This document shows, one piece after another, positions 15,908 through 24,404 of a stretch of 27,512 nucleotides of DNA (position 1 is its first letter; each line of letters starts with the position of its first letter). A model generated the notes under the pieces. It searched no databases. It saw only the letters and a list, made by a program, of their open reading frames with translations, and had not been told where the DNA came from. This stretch comes from SIG424 sp045546695 (GTDB lineage: Bacteria > Bacillota > Clostridia > UBA1212 > UBA1255), in assembly GCA_045546695.1 (NCBI GenBank), contig JAZQDE010000048.1, positions 1 through 27,512 of the forward strand. The letters run 5' to 3'. Both the position numbers and the translations under genes were made by a program.

Positions 15908-15919
15908 TCACTCCCACTC
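15908..15919 (-). other. putative att site: guaA-proximal junction of the genomic island
   Basis: This is the last 12 bases of guaA, GAGTGGGAGTGA. The related copy at 9644-9633 lies in the same orientation. The guaA 3' end is a known integration target for tyrosine-recombinase islands, which restore the reading frame from the element's own copy. Confidence 0.5.
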
Positions 15920-17209
15920 AATCGTCGAGCAAGGCTTTGGTGACATATCATAGCACACGCGGTTAACGTTGGGAACTTCTGCCAATATACGGTTAGTAAT
16001 TTTATATAAAACGTCCCAATCAAGTTGAGGCACTACTGCTGTCATAGCATCTACCGTATTAACGGCACGAATAATAATAGGATATTCATAGCATCTTGCA
16101 TTATTCTTTACACCAACTGATTTGAAGTTAGGAATAACTGTGAAATATTGCCAAACTTTCCTATCCAGGCCGGCAAGAGCAAATTCCTCACGAAGAATCG
16201 CATCAGATTCACGCAAAGCGTCCAACCGCTCCGTAGTAATAGCACCAAGGCAACGCACGCCAAGACCTGGTCCGGGGAAGGGCTGTCTGTAGACCATCTC
16301 ATAGGGAAGACCTAACTCTACACCGCAGGCACGAACTTCATCTTTGAAAAGTTGATATAACGGTTCTACTAATTCAAATTGCATATCCTCCGGCAAACCG
16401 CCAACGTTATGATGTGACTTAACTACGTGTGCAGTCTTAGTGCCTGATTCAACAATATCAGGATAAATCGTACCCTGAGCCAGAAACTCTATGCCCTCAA
16501 GCTTTCTTGCTTCTTCTTCAAACACGCGGATAAACTCAGCGCCGATAATCTTTCTCTTCTTTTCAGGATCCTCAACACCGGCAAGCTTGCCTAAAAATCT
16601 GTCTGTAGCGTCAACGTATACGAGATTTGCGTGTAACTGATTCTGGAAAACTTCAACAACGTTTTCAGACTCGCCCTTGCGCATAAGGCCGTGATTTACG
16701 TGAACACATGTGAGCTGATTGCCGATAGCCTTGATGAGCAGTGCTGCAACAACAGAGGAGTCAACGCCGCCTGACAAAGCAAGCAGAACTTTCTTGTCGC
16801 CAACCTGCTTGCGTACAAGCTCAATCTGGTCCTGAACAAAATTCTTCATGTTCCAGTTAGGTTCAGCCTTGCAATCGTCGAAAATAAACGACTTCAAAAT
16901 AGCCTTAAGCTCGTCCTCACAAGCCGGATAAGCTTTGTTTTCTACCTTAGCAAGTGCATGGTCAAAAGCAATAACAGGATAACCTGCATCGTAAAGCTCC
17001 GGAATAACATCGATCGCCTGACCGTCAATAATGTTATTTTCACCGCCGCTGATAACAATACCCTTAACATTTGACATAGCCTTGAGCTCGTCAACCGTAA
17101 TATCATGAGCCTTAATCTCGCTGTAAACACCAAGGTCTCTGATAGCTCTTGCGATTACAGTATTGTTATGACTTCCCAAATCCAAAATAATGATAGTATC
17201 CTGTTTCAT
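15908..17209 (-). CDS. guaA: GMP synthase with degenerate, shortened glutaminase domain
   Basis: A 433-aa protein; classical GuaA is about 510-525 aa. The ATP-pyrophosphatase part is complete: LLALSGGVDSSV (P-loop, SGGVDSS at 146-152), then HVNHGLMRKGE, GTIYPDIVESG, KSHHNVGGLPE, RQPFPGPGLGVR, and the C-terminal dimer domain ending CSTIEWE. The N-terminal ~113 residues align with the glutaminase start (ILDLGSHNN, LGVYSEI, GIVISGGEN), but the nucleophile motif GxCxG is replaced by PVIAFDHALA, and the region with the catalytic His and Glu is missing. It should convert XMP to GMP with ATP and free ammonia or ammonia from a partner. I recall similar short forms in Lachnospiraceae. Ribosome binding site AGGAGAG; 30 bp behind ddh. 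Confidence 0.92.
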   Translation of the reverse strand: MKQDTIIILDLGSHNNTVIARAIRDLGVYSEIKAHDITVDELKAMSNVKGIVISGGENNIIDGQAIDVIPELYDAGYPVIAFDHALAKVENKAYPACEDELKAILKSFIFDDCKAEPNWNMKNFVQDQIELVRKQVGDKKVLLALSGGVDSSVVAALLIKAIGNQLTCVHVNHGLMRKGESENVVEVFQNQLHANLVYVDATDRFLGKLAGVEDPEKKRKIIGAEFIRVFEEEARKLEGIEFLAQGTIYPDIVESGTKTAHVVKSHHNVGGLPEDMQFELVEPLYQLFKDEVRACGVELGLPYEMVYRQPFPGPGLGVRCLGAITTERLDALRESDAILREEFALAGLDRKVWQYFTVIPNFKSVGVKNNARCYEYPIIIRAVNTVDAMTAVVPQLDWDVLYKITNRILAEVPNVNRVCYDMSPKPCSTIEWE

Positions 17210-17239
17210 TCTTTCTCTCCTATCTGAATAAAATCTCTA

Positions 17240-18229
17240 TTATAAAATCTTTTTACGTAATTCTTCGGGTGATTCCGGATGCAGATACGCAGGTGCGATA
17301 TCAAACACCGTCTTGCAGCCCTTTGCACCCTCGCAGCTGAGGCGATATGCAGCTCTGGCATATGCTACCAGCACGCTGGAAGTAAACTGCGGATTAGAAT
17401 CCAGCTTCAGACTGAATTCTATAACATGATTATTCTCATTGTCAAAGCCTGTTTTACCGCTGCGGATAACCATGCCGCCGTGCGGAATACCGCTGTGGTC
17501 GCGGTCAAGCTCTTCTTTGCTGATGAAATGCACTGTCGTATCGTAATCGGCAAAATAATTCGGCATTGTCACAATCTGGTTTTCAATCGCAGCGAGGTCT
17601 GCTCCATCTTCTGCCACAACGAAACACTCTCTTGTGTGCTTCTGTCTCGTAGTCAGTTCAGGATTTTCACAGGCACGCACACTCGCAAGCGCCTCATCAA
17701 CAGGAATCGTATACTGTCTTGCGTCAATAACGCCCTCGATACGTCTGATCGCATCAGAATGGCCCTGGCTTACGCCCTTTCCCCAGAAAGTATAGTCACG
17801 GCCCTCAGGCAGAACTGCCTGGCTTATGAGTCTGTTCAGTGAAAAGAGACCCGGGTCCCAACCAACGGAAATAATTGCCACTTTTGAGCCTGCCATAGCT
17901 GCGCTGTCAACAGCGGCAAAATGCTCCGGCACCTTTGCGTGAGTGTCAAAACTGTCTATAACATTAAAATGCTCTGCGAGCTTCGGTGTCTGCACAGGCA
18001 GGTCCGTCGCACTACCACCGCAAAGCACAACAACGTCAATCTTATCTTTCATTGTGAAAATATCGTCAAAGAAATACACCGGCACGTCTGTCTTTGTCTG
18101 AATACCTGCAGGACCTCTCCTGGTAAAAATTGCCACAAGCTCCATGTCTGCATTCTTGGCAACGCCTGCTTCAACGCCTTTGCCGAGATTTCCATATCCT
18201 ACAATTGCAATTCTGATTTTTTTGTCCAT
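17240..18229 (-). CDS. ddh: meso-diaminopimelate D-dehydrogenase
   Basis: A 329-aa oxidoreductase. An N-terminal Rossmann fold begins IRIAIVGYGNLGKGVEAGV, followed by FTRRGPAG, VLCGGSATDLPVQTPKL, NVIDSFDTHAKVPEHF and SVGWDPGLFSLNRL, all characteristic of NADP-dependent DAP dehydrogenase. It interconverts meso-DAP and L-2-amino-6-oxopimelate plus ammonia, allowing one-step amination in lysine and peptidoglycan precursor synthesis. Length matches the family. Ribosome binding site AAGGAG lies before ATG 18229 and overlaps the dapF stop (12-bp gap), so the genes are co-transcribed. The dapF partner works on the same product from another branch. Confidence 0.93.
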   Translation of the reverse strand: MDKKIRIAIVGYGNLGKGVEAGVAKNADMELVAIFTRRGPAGIQTKTDVPVYFFDDIFTMKDKIDVVVLCGGSATDLPVQTPKLAEHFNVIDSFDTHAKVPEHFAAVDSAAMAGSKVAIISVGWDPGLFSLNRLISQAVLPEGRDYTFWGKGVSQGHSDAIRRIEGVIDARQYTIPVDEALASVRACENPELTTRQKHTRECFVVAEDGADLAAIENQIVTMPNYFADYDTTVHFISKEELDRDHSGIPHGGMVIRSGKTGFDNENNHVIEFSLKLDSNPQFTSSVLVAYARAAYRLSCEGAKGCKTVFDIAPAYLHPESPEELRKKIL

Positions 18230-18241
18230 AAATTAACTCCT

Positions 18242-19081
18242 TTATTCCTTAACGGACCCGTCAAACACGATCTCCGCGCCGCCCGTCATAAAAACAGTCT
18301 CGTCTGTGTACTCAATCGTAAGCTCGCCGCCGAGCAAAACAACCTTGACCTGCTGATTCTTTTTGCAAAATCCATTCAAAGTCGCAGCAACAACAGATGC
18401 ACACGCGCCCGTACCGCACGCCAGCGTCTCGCCACTGCCACGCTCCCACACGCGCATACGCAGCGTATTTTCATCAATAACGTTAATAAACTCAGTATTC
18501 ACGCCTTCCGGGAAAATAGGATTCTTTTCAAACTTCGGTCCGATCTTCTCAAGGTCAAGCGTGCGCACATCCTCGTCGCAGAAAATAACGGCATGAGGGC
18601 TGCCCATCGAGACGCAAGTAATATTATATGTAACTCCATCAATGATAATCGGCCTGTCAATAACATTTTCACCGGGAAGAACAGTCGGAATAGAATCCGG
18701 ATCGAGGCCCGGCGCCTGCATGTCGACCGTAATAGACGACACCTCGCCGTCTTCGGCATGCATTTTCAGCGTCTTGATGCCCGCAAGCGTCTCAATCGTA
18801 AGAACAGGCTTCTTTACGCCCCTCTTTTCGTAAACAAACTTGCCCACACATCTGATACCATTTCCACACATTCTGCCTTCACTGCCGTCGGCATTGAACA
18901 TACGCATTTTCGCGTCCGCCACGTCGCTCGGACATACGAGAATCACACCATCGCCGCCCACACCGAAATGCCTGTCCGACAGCCTGCGTGACAACGCGCC
19001 CGGATCGTCAATTTGCTGCTCAAAACAATCAATATATATGTAATCATTGCCTGCTCCGTGCATTTTTGTGAAATTTATCAT
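18242..19081 (-). CDS. dapF: diaminopimelate epimerase
   Basis: A 279-aa protein with the pseudosymmetric DapF fold. MHGAGNDYIYID is at the N-terminus. The first catalytic cysteine is in MCGNGIRCVGKF, the second in LACGTGACASVVA. It converts LL-DAP to meso-DAP without cofactor, the step before lysine and cell-wall cross-link precursor synthesis. Length is typical. Ribosome binding site AAGGAGG (19099-19093) is 11 bp from ATG 19081, a long but acceptable spacing. It heads the leftward unit dapF-ddh-guaA behind its own promoter. Confidence 0.95.
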   Translation of the reverse strand: MINFTKMHGAGNDYIYIDCFEQQIDDPGALSRRLSDRHFGVGGDGVILVCPSDVADAKMRMFNADGSEGRMCGNGIRCVGKFVYEKRGVKKPVLTIETLAGIKTLKMHAEDGEVSSITVDMQAPGLDPDSIPTVLPGENVIDRPIIIDGVTYNITCVSMGSPHAVIFCDEDVRTLDLEKIGPKFEKNPIFPEGVNTEFINVIDENTLRMRVWERGSGETLACGTGACASVVAATLNGFCKKNQQVKVVLLGGELTIEYTDETVFMTGGAEIVFDGSVKE

Positions 19082-19120
19082 CGTATGTCAAGCCTCCTTA
19101 ATAAAAGTGCTATACGTGAA

Positions 19121-19148
19121 ATTATATACAAAAATGTCGCGCTTGCAA
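19121..19148 (-). promoter_or_regulatory. promoter of the dapF-ddh-guaA unit
   Basis: On the minus strand, TTGCAA (19148-19143), a 16-bp spacer and TATAAT (19126-19121) lie 40 bp upstream of the dapF start. The promoter overlaps the terminator of the gene before it. Confidence 0.6.
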
Positions 19149-19163
19149 GTACCCGCGCGACAT
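19134..19163 (-). terminator. Rho-independent terminator of the HelD-like gene
   Basis: ATGTCGCGC and GCGCGACAT (19155-19163 and 19134-19142) pair perfectly around a 12-base loop, followed leftward by TTTTTG. It starts 18 bp after the stop at 19181. Confidence 0.8.
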
Positions 19164-19180
19164 CTGAAGCTATTTTTTCT

Positions 19181-21349
19181 TTAATTTTTTTCGGTGAAAA
19201 GTTTAACAAAATCTTCCATTTCGTCGGAAACATTTCTTCCCCTGAAAACGACGATAAAACGTTTCTTTGTATGCATAACCGCCTTGCACAGCATGTTGCG
19301 GTCTGCTACTGCCGGGTAAAGCTCGCCGCTTACGTTTATAAGTTCTGCAACGTTATTGTCCTCAAAAATCTTGTCGCCAAAAGCGTAATCTGTGTATCTC
19401 GTATTAAACCACACAACAGTATTATACTTCTTGTCAAGCTCGCTTGCCGGCTTGTATGTGAAACCATTTTCTGTCAGCACCTTTGCGCTCTGTGCGTCCT
19501 TGTCATACACGCCCGTCAGCACCGTAGTCTCCTTGTCGATGCCGTCAAACGCCTCAAGAAGCGTCTCATCCTTTTCTGCCTTCACAAGCCTGAAACACTC
19601 TGCCGCTGTCGTCTTTTCAAGCACATTCTTAGGCATTGTGCTGTAATTTGTTCTGTTTCCGTCCTGCTTTATGAAGCCCGCCGTCTTTTTGAAAAGAACG
19701 TCCGGCACGTTTATAAATTTGTCTGCGCTGATGTTCAACCCGCCCGGATAGAAGCGTGAAAACTCCTGCAAGAAAGACGTATTCGAGCCGTTTGCGTTTG
19801 TTTCAGCCGTCCAGTCTGTGCCGCACGCAAAAAGCTTGCATCCGCAATTTTCAATTACAGCCTGCAGAAGTTTGTTGCTGAGGCTATCCATATTCTGGAA
19901 ATCATCCACAAATATCTGCTTGTATTCCAGCGGCTTCTGCGCGCCGGCAAGGCATCTGAGAGCCTCGTTTATTGCCACAAACTCATCATCTGTGTGCTGT
20001 TTTTTGTACTCATCGACAGCCGGCAGAAGGATAGACAAGAGTCTTTCGTTTCTCTTGTAGTTGCGGCTTGCCGTCTTGCTCTTCGTTCTGTTGAGCGACA
20101 CAACCTCGTCTGCATTTACGCCGCTGATGCACACACTCACAAAAGCATTTATAAGGCTCAATGTGAGTATATTAATCAGCTCCGGAGCGCGTTTTTCTAT
20201 AAGCTTCCATATATCGTCATCAGCCAGAGCGTTTATCGTCGCTCCCGACGACAGAATCTGTCTTTGTAATTTTTGCTGGAGTGTACCGTTGTACAAGTCC
20301 TTTTCACAGCATATAATCTGTGAAAAGCCCTCTTTTTTGTATATCTCGCACAGCTCCTGCATAAATTCTTTGCCGGCTTCATCTTCGTCTGTTACCATAT
20401 CTATGCAAATCTTGTCCTGCGGCAGAATGAACGCCGGGTTGTATCTTTTTGTCGAGCCATGGTCCATTATCGGTACCACAAAATGGGCCTCATACTGGTA
20501 ATCTATGCCAAGCATGCAGAGGAAATCCGCAATCTCTACTTGTGCGTAGTTTTTCATTTCCTCTCCCTTGAGCGTTGTCGGCGGGCAGAGTTCTATATAT
20601 TTTTCGTAATCCTCTTCCTGTGAAAAGTCCCAAGGAGTCTTTCCCACTTTCTGGAAGTTGAGATAATAGTCGATTATTTTGCGGCGTCCTGTCTTGTCCT
20701 GAATTGAATCCTGCAAATACTCATTTAACCATTTTTTTCTGTCAATATTGTAATTTACTGTCAGCTCTTCGCCGCGGTAAAACTTCACAATCGTGGCTGC
20801 CATTCTGGCAAATCCTGCGATGTCTCCGCCTTTGAGGAGCAGCTTTTTATCTTCATCAACTGCCAGACGGTCATATTTTACCTTGAGAGCCGTCGTCTTG
20901 CCGGTAGATGGCGAACCGGTAAACAATATAATCTTATCTCTTGCGGTGATTGCGTCGAGCTGATACTGCTCGATAGTCGGCAGCATTTCTTTAATTTGGG
21001 CTTCTTCTGCGGCAACAACCTTCTTATTGCGCCCCTTTCTGTGTTTGTCAATACGCTCATACATAACACCCATAATAGCGAAATAATGCTCGTTTTTCTT
21101 TGATATTTTGCGCTTTTCAATCATGCCGTCTTTGAGGTAAGAAGTGGCATCATCATGTGTCTTAGCATGCTTGTTGCGCCACTGTATTGTGCGGCTTATA
21201 TCAATGTACTCTCCTTGCGTGGCAAAAAGCGCTTTGTACTCTTCCTCTGCCTTTGACACGTCTATTAACAGCTGTTGAATTTTGCGTGAAAATTCCTCTT
21301 TGTCTTCTTTTTTTGCAGCAAAATAATTCCTGATTCGTCCGAATATCAT
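19181..21349 (-). CDS. UvrD/HelD-like superfamily 1 helicase-related protein with degenerate motifs
   Basis: A 722-aa P-loop protein. A coiled N-terminal ~130 residues precedes Walker A TGSPSTGKTT (residues ~144-153). An insert (residues ~275-350) reads FLCMLGIDYQYEAHF, then YNPAFILPQDKICIDMV, the place where helicase IV-type proteins carry a PD-(D/E)XK-like segment (yrPDFyLP...iyiE). Here the key Asp is Ala. Walker B is FVDDFQNMDSL instead of DEFQD, and the motif VI region MHTKKRFIVVFRG lacks the usual TRA(K/R). It therefore looks like a helicase relative with reduced or altered activity, possibly a nucleic-acid sensor; that is inference. Ribosome binding site AAAGGGG precedes ATG 21349. It is single-gene, divergent from the MFS gene. 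Confidence 0.6.
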   Translation of the reverse strand: MIFGRIRNYFAAKKEDKEEFSRKIQQLLIDVSKAEEEYKALFATQGEYIDISRTIQWRNKHAKTHDDATSYLKDGMIEKRKISKKNEHYFAIMGVMYERIDKHRKGRNKKVVAAEEAQIKEMLPTIEQYQLDAITARDKIILFTGSPSTGKTTALKVKYDRLAVDEDKKLLLKGGDIAGFARMAATIVKFYRGEELTVNYNIDRKKWLNEYLQDSIQDKTGRRKIIDYYLNFQKVGKTPWDFSQEEDYEKYIELCPPTTLKGEEMKNYAQVEIADFLCMLGIDYQYEAHFVVPIMDHGSTKRYNPAFILPQDKICIDMVTDEDEAGKEFMQELCEIYKKEGFSQIICCEKDLYNGTLQQKLQRQILSSGATINALADDDIWKLIEKRAPELINILTLSLINAFVSVCISGVNADEVVSLNRTKSKTASRNYKRNERLLSILLPAVDEYKKQHTDDEFVAINEALRCLAGAQKPLEYKQIFVDDFQNMDSLSNKLLQAVIENCGCKLFACGTDWTAETNANGSNTSFLQEFSRFYPGGLNISADKFINVPDVLFKKTAGFIKQDGNRTNYSTMPKNVLEKTTAAECFRLVKAEKDETLLEAFDGIDKETTVLTGVYDKDAQSAKVLTENGFTYKPASELDKKYNTVVWFNTRYTDYAFGDKIFEDNNVAELINVSGELYPAVADRNMLCKAVMHTKKRFIVVFRGRNVSDEMEDFVKLFTEKN

Positions 21350-21420
21350 GCTCGAGCCCCTTTCCGCTATTGTTATTTAATTATTGCACAGGAATAATTT
21401 CCGGTCAAGTAAAATACCCG

Positions 21421-21449
21421 TTGATTTCCTGTATAAAATAGGTTATAGT
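21421..21449 (+). promoter_or_regulatory. sigma-A type promoter of the MFS gene
   Basis: TTGATT (21421-21426), a 17-bp spacer and TATAGT (21444-21449). Transcription would begin near 21456. This rules out the upstream in-frame ATG at 21384 and supports the start at 21483 (ribosome binding site GAAAGG, 21468-21473). Confidence 0.6.
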
Positions 21450-21482
21450 TCGGCTTTAGTGACTTATGAAAGGCTTTTTACC

Positions 21483-22676
21483 ATGGTTAGTTTATTATTG
21501 GCACTAATTTATATATGTTTCATCAGCCTCGGCCTGCCGGATTCTTTGCTCGGCTCCGCCTGGCCCGTTCTTCACGCTGAAATTGGCGTTCCGATGTCAT
21601 TTGCCGGCTTTGTTTCAATGACGATTTTTCTGGGAACGATTCTGTCGAGCCTTTTCAGCAATAAGCTTCTGGTTCGTTTCGGTGCCGGAAAAGTTACTGC
21701 TGTCAGCACAGCCCTGACGGCTGCCGGTCTGCTTGGTTTTTCCATAAGCAGCCAATTCTGGATGTTGATTCTGTTTGCTGTTCCCTATGGCCTTGGCGCA
21801 GGCGCGATCGACGCGATTCTGAATAACTACGTTGCGCTGCACTACAAAGCGCAGCACATGAGCTGGCTTCACTGTATGTGGGGTGTCGGCGCTGCCATCA
21901 GCCCTTATATTATGAGCTTTGCCTTAATCAGCCTTGACCGCTGGAATTATGGATATCTTATTGTTTCTATTATTCAGGCTGCCCTTACTGTGGTAATTTT
22001 TGTCAGCCTGCCTCTCTGGAAGAGGGCCTCTCGCAGCGATTGTGGCGAGGCTGCCTCTGGCGACGCGTCCGGTTCGGGCGCCGGCGAACCCCCTGTTTCT
22101 CTTTCTTTTAAGGAAATCTTTGCCATCAAAGGTGCTTTTTCATGCTTCTTTTTATTCTTCTGCTATTGCGCCTTAGAACTTACAACTTCCCTTTGGGCCA
22201 GCAGCTATCTTGTACGTCACTGGAACTTTTCACCGGAGAAAGCCGCTGCCTTTGCAAGTATGTTCTATCTTGGCATCACCTTCGGCCGTTTCATCAACGG
22301 CTTCCTTGCGATGAGGCTCGGTGACCGTTTTCTGATTCGTCTTGGTCTTGCGATTGTTGCGCTTGGTATTCTCATGCTTGTTGTGCCTTTTGCGTCAATC
22401 TTTGCGCTGGTCGGCTTTGTCGTTATCGGCCTCGGCTGCGCCCCGATTTACCCGTGCATTATTCACATGACTCCCGCTGTGTTCGGTGAAAAGAATTCGC
22501 AGGCAATGATTGGTGTCCAGATGGCGTTTGCATACGTCGGTTTCCTGACGATGCCCCCATTATTTGGTTTGATTGCCGATAATATCTCAATCGCACTGCT
22601 TCCTGCTTTCCAGGTTCTTTTCCTGGTTCTTATGTTCGTCATGCATGAGCTTGTGTACAGACAGCGTCGTGGTTAG
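21483..22676 (+). CDS. major facilitator superfamily transporter
   Basis: About 397 aa with roughly 12 hydrophobic segments in two halves. The first half shows the MFS loop 2-3 pattern (NKLLVRFGAGKV). The central cytoplasmic loop after segment 6 is Ser/Gly/Ala-rich (SGDASGSGAG). The second half contains GRFINGFLAMRLGDRF, the matching loop motif. The substrate cannot be told; the overall look (FISLGLPDSLLGSAWP near the start) is that of a fucose/glucose-permease-like subgroup common in Firmicutes. It is an integral membrane protein with its own promoter. Its stop overlaps the stop of the convergent metalloprotease gene by 4 bp, so the two transcripts collide tail to tail. Confidence 0.85.
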   Translation: MVSLLLALIYICFISLGLPDSLLGSAWPVLHAEIGVPMSFAGFVSMTIFLGTILSSLFSNKLLVRFGAGKVTAVSTALTAAGLLGFSISSQFWMLILFAVPYGLGAGAIDAILNNYVALHYKAQHMSWLHCMWGVGAAISPYIMSFALISLDRWNYGYLIVSIIQAALTVVIFVSLPLWKRASRSDCGEAASGDASGSGAGEPPVSLSFKEIFAIKGAFSCFFLFFCYCALELTTSLWASSYLVRHWNFSPEKAAAFASMFYLGITFGRFINGFLAMRLGDRFLIRLGLAIVALGILMLVVPFASIFALVGFVVIGLGCAPIYPCIIHMTPAVFGEKNSQAMIGVQMAFAYVGFLTMPPLFGLIADNISIALLPAFQVLFLVLMFVMHELVYRQRRG

Positions 22677-23356
22677 TACTCCATCATTTTCTTCTTGATT
22701 GTCTGCCAGTCCGGCATATAGCGGTCCATGACTGCTATGAAATCTTTTCCGTGGTTGCGGACTTTAAGATGTGTCAATTCGTGGAGAATCACGTACTCGA
22801 GGCAGATAAGCGGCTTCTTTGCAAGCTGAAGATTCAACCATATTTTGCCGGTTACTGTATTACACGTGCCCCAGCGTGTTTTCATGTTTTTAATCTGCCA
22901 TTCTTTCGGGTGAAGCCCTGTTATATTTTCCCATTTTGGAAGATATTGTCTGATTTGTTCTTTAAGTAGGCTTCGGTACCATTCATTGACTATCTTTTCT
23001 TTTTCCTCAACAGTGCTGCCGGCTTTTGTCTCAAGGTATGCAGTGCTGCCATTTATTGTCATTCGTCCTTTGCCTGTCGTCGGAACTGCCTGCAATGTAT
23101 ATTCCTCTCCGAAGAGGTAGATTTTTTCACCTGTAATATACTCGCGGTTGGTTATTATTGCCTTCTTTAATATCTTGTCGCGCTGTTTTTGTATCCAGTC
23201 CATTTTGCTGCGCACGAAGTTAACGATATATTCCTCTGACACGCGTCGCGGCGCAGAGATGCGTACCCTGCCGTCCGGCGGAAGGACCGCAAGGTTGATG
23301 TTTTTTACTTTCTTTTTTTGTATCTCGACTGTTAAGCCGTCAATGATGATGTGCAT
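22673..23356 (-). CDS. YgjP/DUF45-type metalloprotease-like protein
   Basis: A 227-aa protein. The C-terminal zinc-protease signature is HELTH (residues 192-196) with a third histidine at H202 in RNHGKDF. The preceding segment WGTCNTVTGKIWLNLQLAKK is typical of the YgjP/SprT-like DUF45 family, which is found beside restriction and toxin-antitoxin genes. The N-terminal part is a beta-rich domain. Peptide cleavage is expected from the motif; the substrate is unknown. Ribosome binding site AAGGGG lies before ATG 23356. The start is 10 bp after the antitoxin stop, so it belongs to the toxin-antitoxin operon and may process or remove one of its products (inference). Confidence 0.85.
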   Translation of the reverse strand: MHIIIDGLTVEIQKKKVKNINLAVLPPDGRVRISAPRRVSEEYIVNFVRSKMDWIQKQRDKILKKAIITNREYITGEKIYLFGEEYTLQAVPTTGKGRMTINGSTAYLETKAGSTVEEKEKIVNEWYRSLLKEQIRQYLPKWENITGLHPKEWQIKNMKTRWGTCNTVTGKIWLNLQLAKKPLICLEYVILHELTHLKVRNHGKDFIAVMDRYMPDWQTIKKKMMEY

Positions 23357-23366
23357 TGTGGGCCCC

Positions 23367-24395
23367 TTATATCTGCAACCTTTTTGCGTAATCGAACAAA
23401 ATAACTTCTCTTGGTCTCGTTTTGATATATGCTTGTTCTTTGTGCATAAATGAAACTAATTCCTCTTTTGTCTTCGTTCCTAATTTTTCAATCACATAAT
23501 CAAGAATCTCTACCTCTTCTTCAGAAAGATTCTCAAATGTTTTCGCGTCCCGAAGAGAAAAGTAATAAGCGATTGTCTCACCAAAATCCACCTCTTCACA
23601 CGGAACATCTTTTAAATCAATTATTGAATTATGGCCAACCGGCACAGCCCCCATGGGGAATGAACAATACGCTAAACCGGTTATAGCAACGCCTCTTTTT
23701 TTGTATGAATATGCATCTGCATACCATAATAACTTCATTAGTTTAACTTTATACAAGTTTGTTACTTTTTTCGATGATGCAAAATAACGAATCACGTCGA
23801 CAACTTTATTCAATGACAATTTTGTATTGCCCTGAATGGAAGGACTACTGTGAAAATTAGAATATTCCGCCTCTATAGATTTGCGTAAATATAAATCCTG
23901 ATTCTTTTCGTAACGGTCTGTCGCAATTTCAAAATATTTTTTGTAAGACTCCTCCGGTAGAATATGCGACGAATCTTTTAAGAGTGCCAGATACCATTCA
24001 GAATCACTGTCGATTTTCTTTAGGATAGAATCGTGTGCCCGGTCTTGCACCTGATGTCCTTCATACCTTGTAATTGTCTTTTCTCCCCACCCAAGAAGGA
24101 TGCAAAGATCTTTTTGACTTATTCCATATTTTGTTCGGAGATTATAAATATCCTGCGAAGTCATCAATCCCTGCATTTTCCGGTAAGCATCTTTAAGACG
24201 TATATCGTTTGCTCGCAATTGTTCTTCGTCAGCATAAAACTCTTCTGCTAAATCACAGTACATGTACGATGCCTCATATTCAAGCTCTACATTTTTAAAT
24301 GTTGCTTTTTCTCTAACGATAACAGTTTTTACATAGTGTTCTTCCATACAACACGTACATAGTCTTTTTTCTTTTTTTATAATCCTCATTTGCAC
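23367..24395 (-). CDS. MqsA-like HTH antitoxin with C-terminal Panacea (DUF4065) domain
   Basis: A 342-aa fusion. The N-terminus has a CTCC motif like one half of the MqsA zinc site; the second half is only MYCDLAEEF, so zinc binding may be lost. Residues ~75-125 form the MqsA HTH: GLMTSQDIYNLRTKYGISQ, then LLGWGEKTITRYEGHQVQD. Residues ~195-330 match Panacea/SocA: VDVIRYFASS, KLMKLLWYADAYSYKKRG, ITGLAYCSFPMGAVPVG. Panacea is known as an antitoxin domain neutralising many toxin types. The HTH should repress the operon, probably at the palindromes 24865-24895. Start is GTG 24395 (ribosome binding site AGGAGG, spacing 5) or ATG 24389; the site overlaps the toxin stop, so translation is coupled. 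Confidence 0.85.
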   Translation of the reverse strand: MQMRIIKKEKRLCTCCMEEHYVKTVIVREKATFKNVELEYEASYMYCDLAEEFYADEEQLRANDIRLKDAYRKMQGLMTSQDIYNLRTKYGISQKDLCILLGWGEKTITRYEGHQVQDRAHDSILKKIDSDSEWYLALLKDSSHILPEESYKKYFEIATDRYEKNQDLYLRKSIEAEYSNFHSSPSIQGNTKLSLNKVVDVIRYFASSKKVTNLYKVKLMKLLWYADAYSYKKRGVAITGLAYCSFPMGAVPVGHNSIIDLKDVPCEEVDFGETIAYYFSLRDAKTFENLSEEEVEILDYVIEKLGTKTKEELVSFMHKEQAYIKTRPREVILFDYAKRLQI

Positions 24396-24404
24396 GAAAA
24401 CCTC

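Noticed and set aside
17921..18991. 356-codon rightward open frame
   Set aside because: It lies wholly antisense to ddh and dapF, both with complete family motifs. The product is Cys/His/Arg-rich without recognisable domains and there is no ribosome binding site.
19013..19759. 248-codon rightward open frame
   Set aside because: Antisense to the HelD-like gene and the dapF start; composition is that of a shadow frame.
21384..21482. N-terminal extension of the MFS transporter
   Set aside because: The promoter at 21421-21449 and the ribosome binding site at 21468 place transcription and translation starts downstream; the extension is polar and unlike the family.
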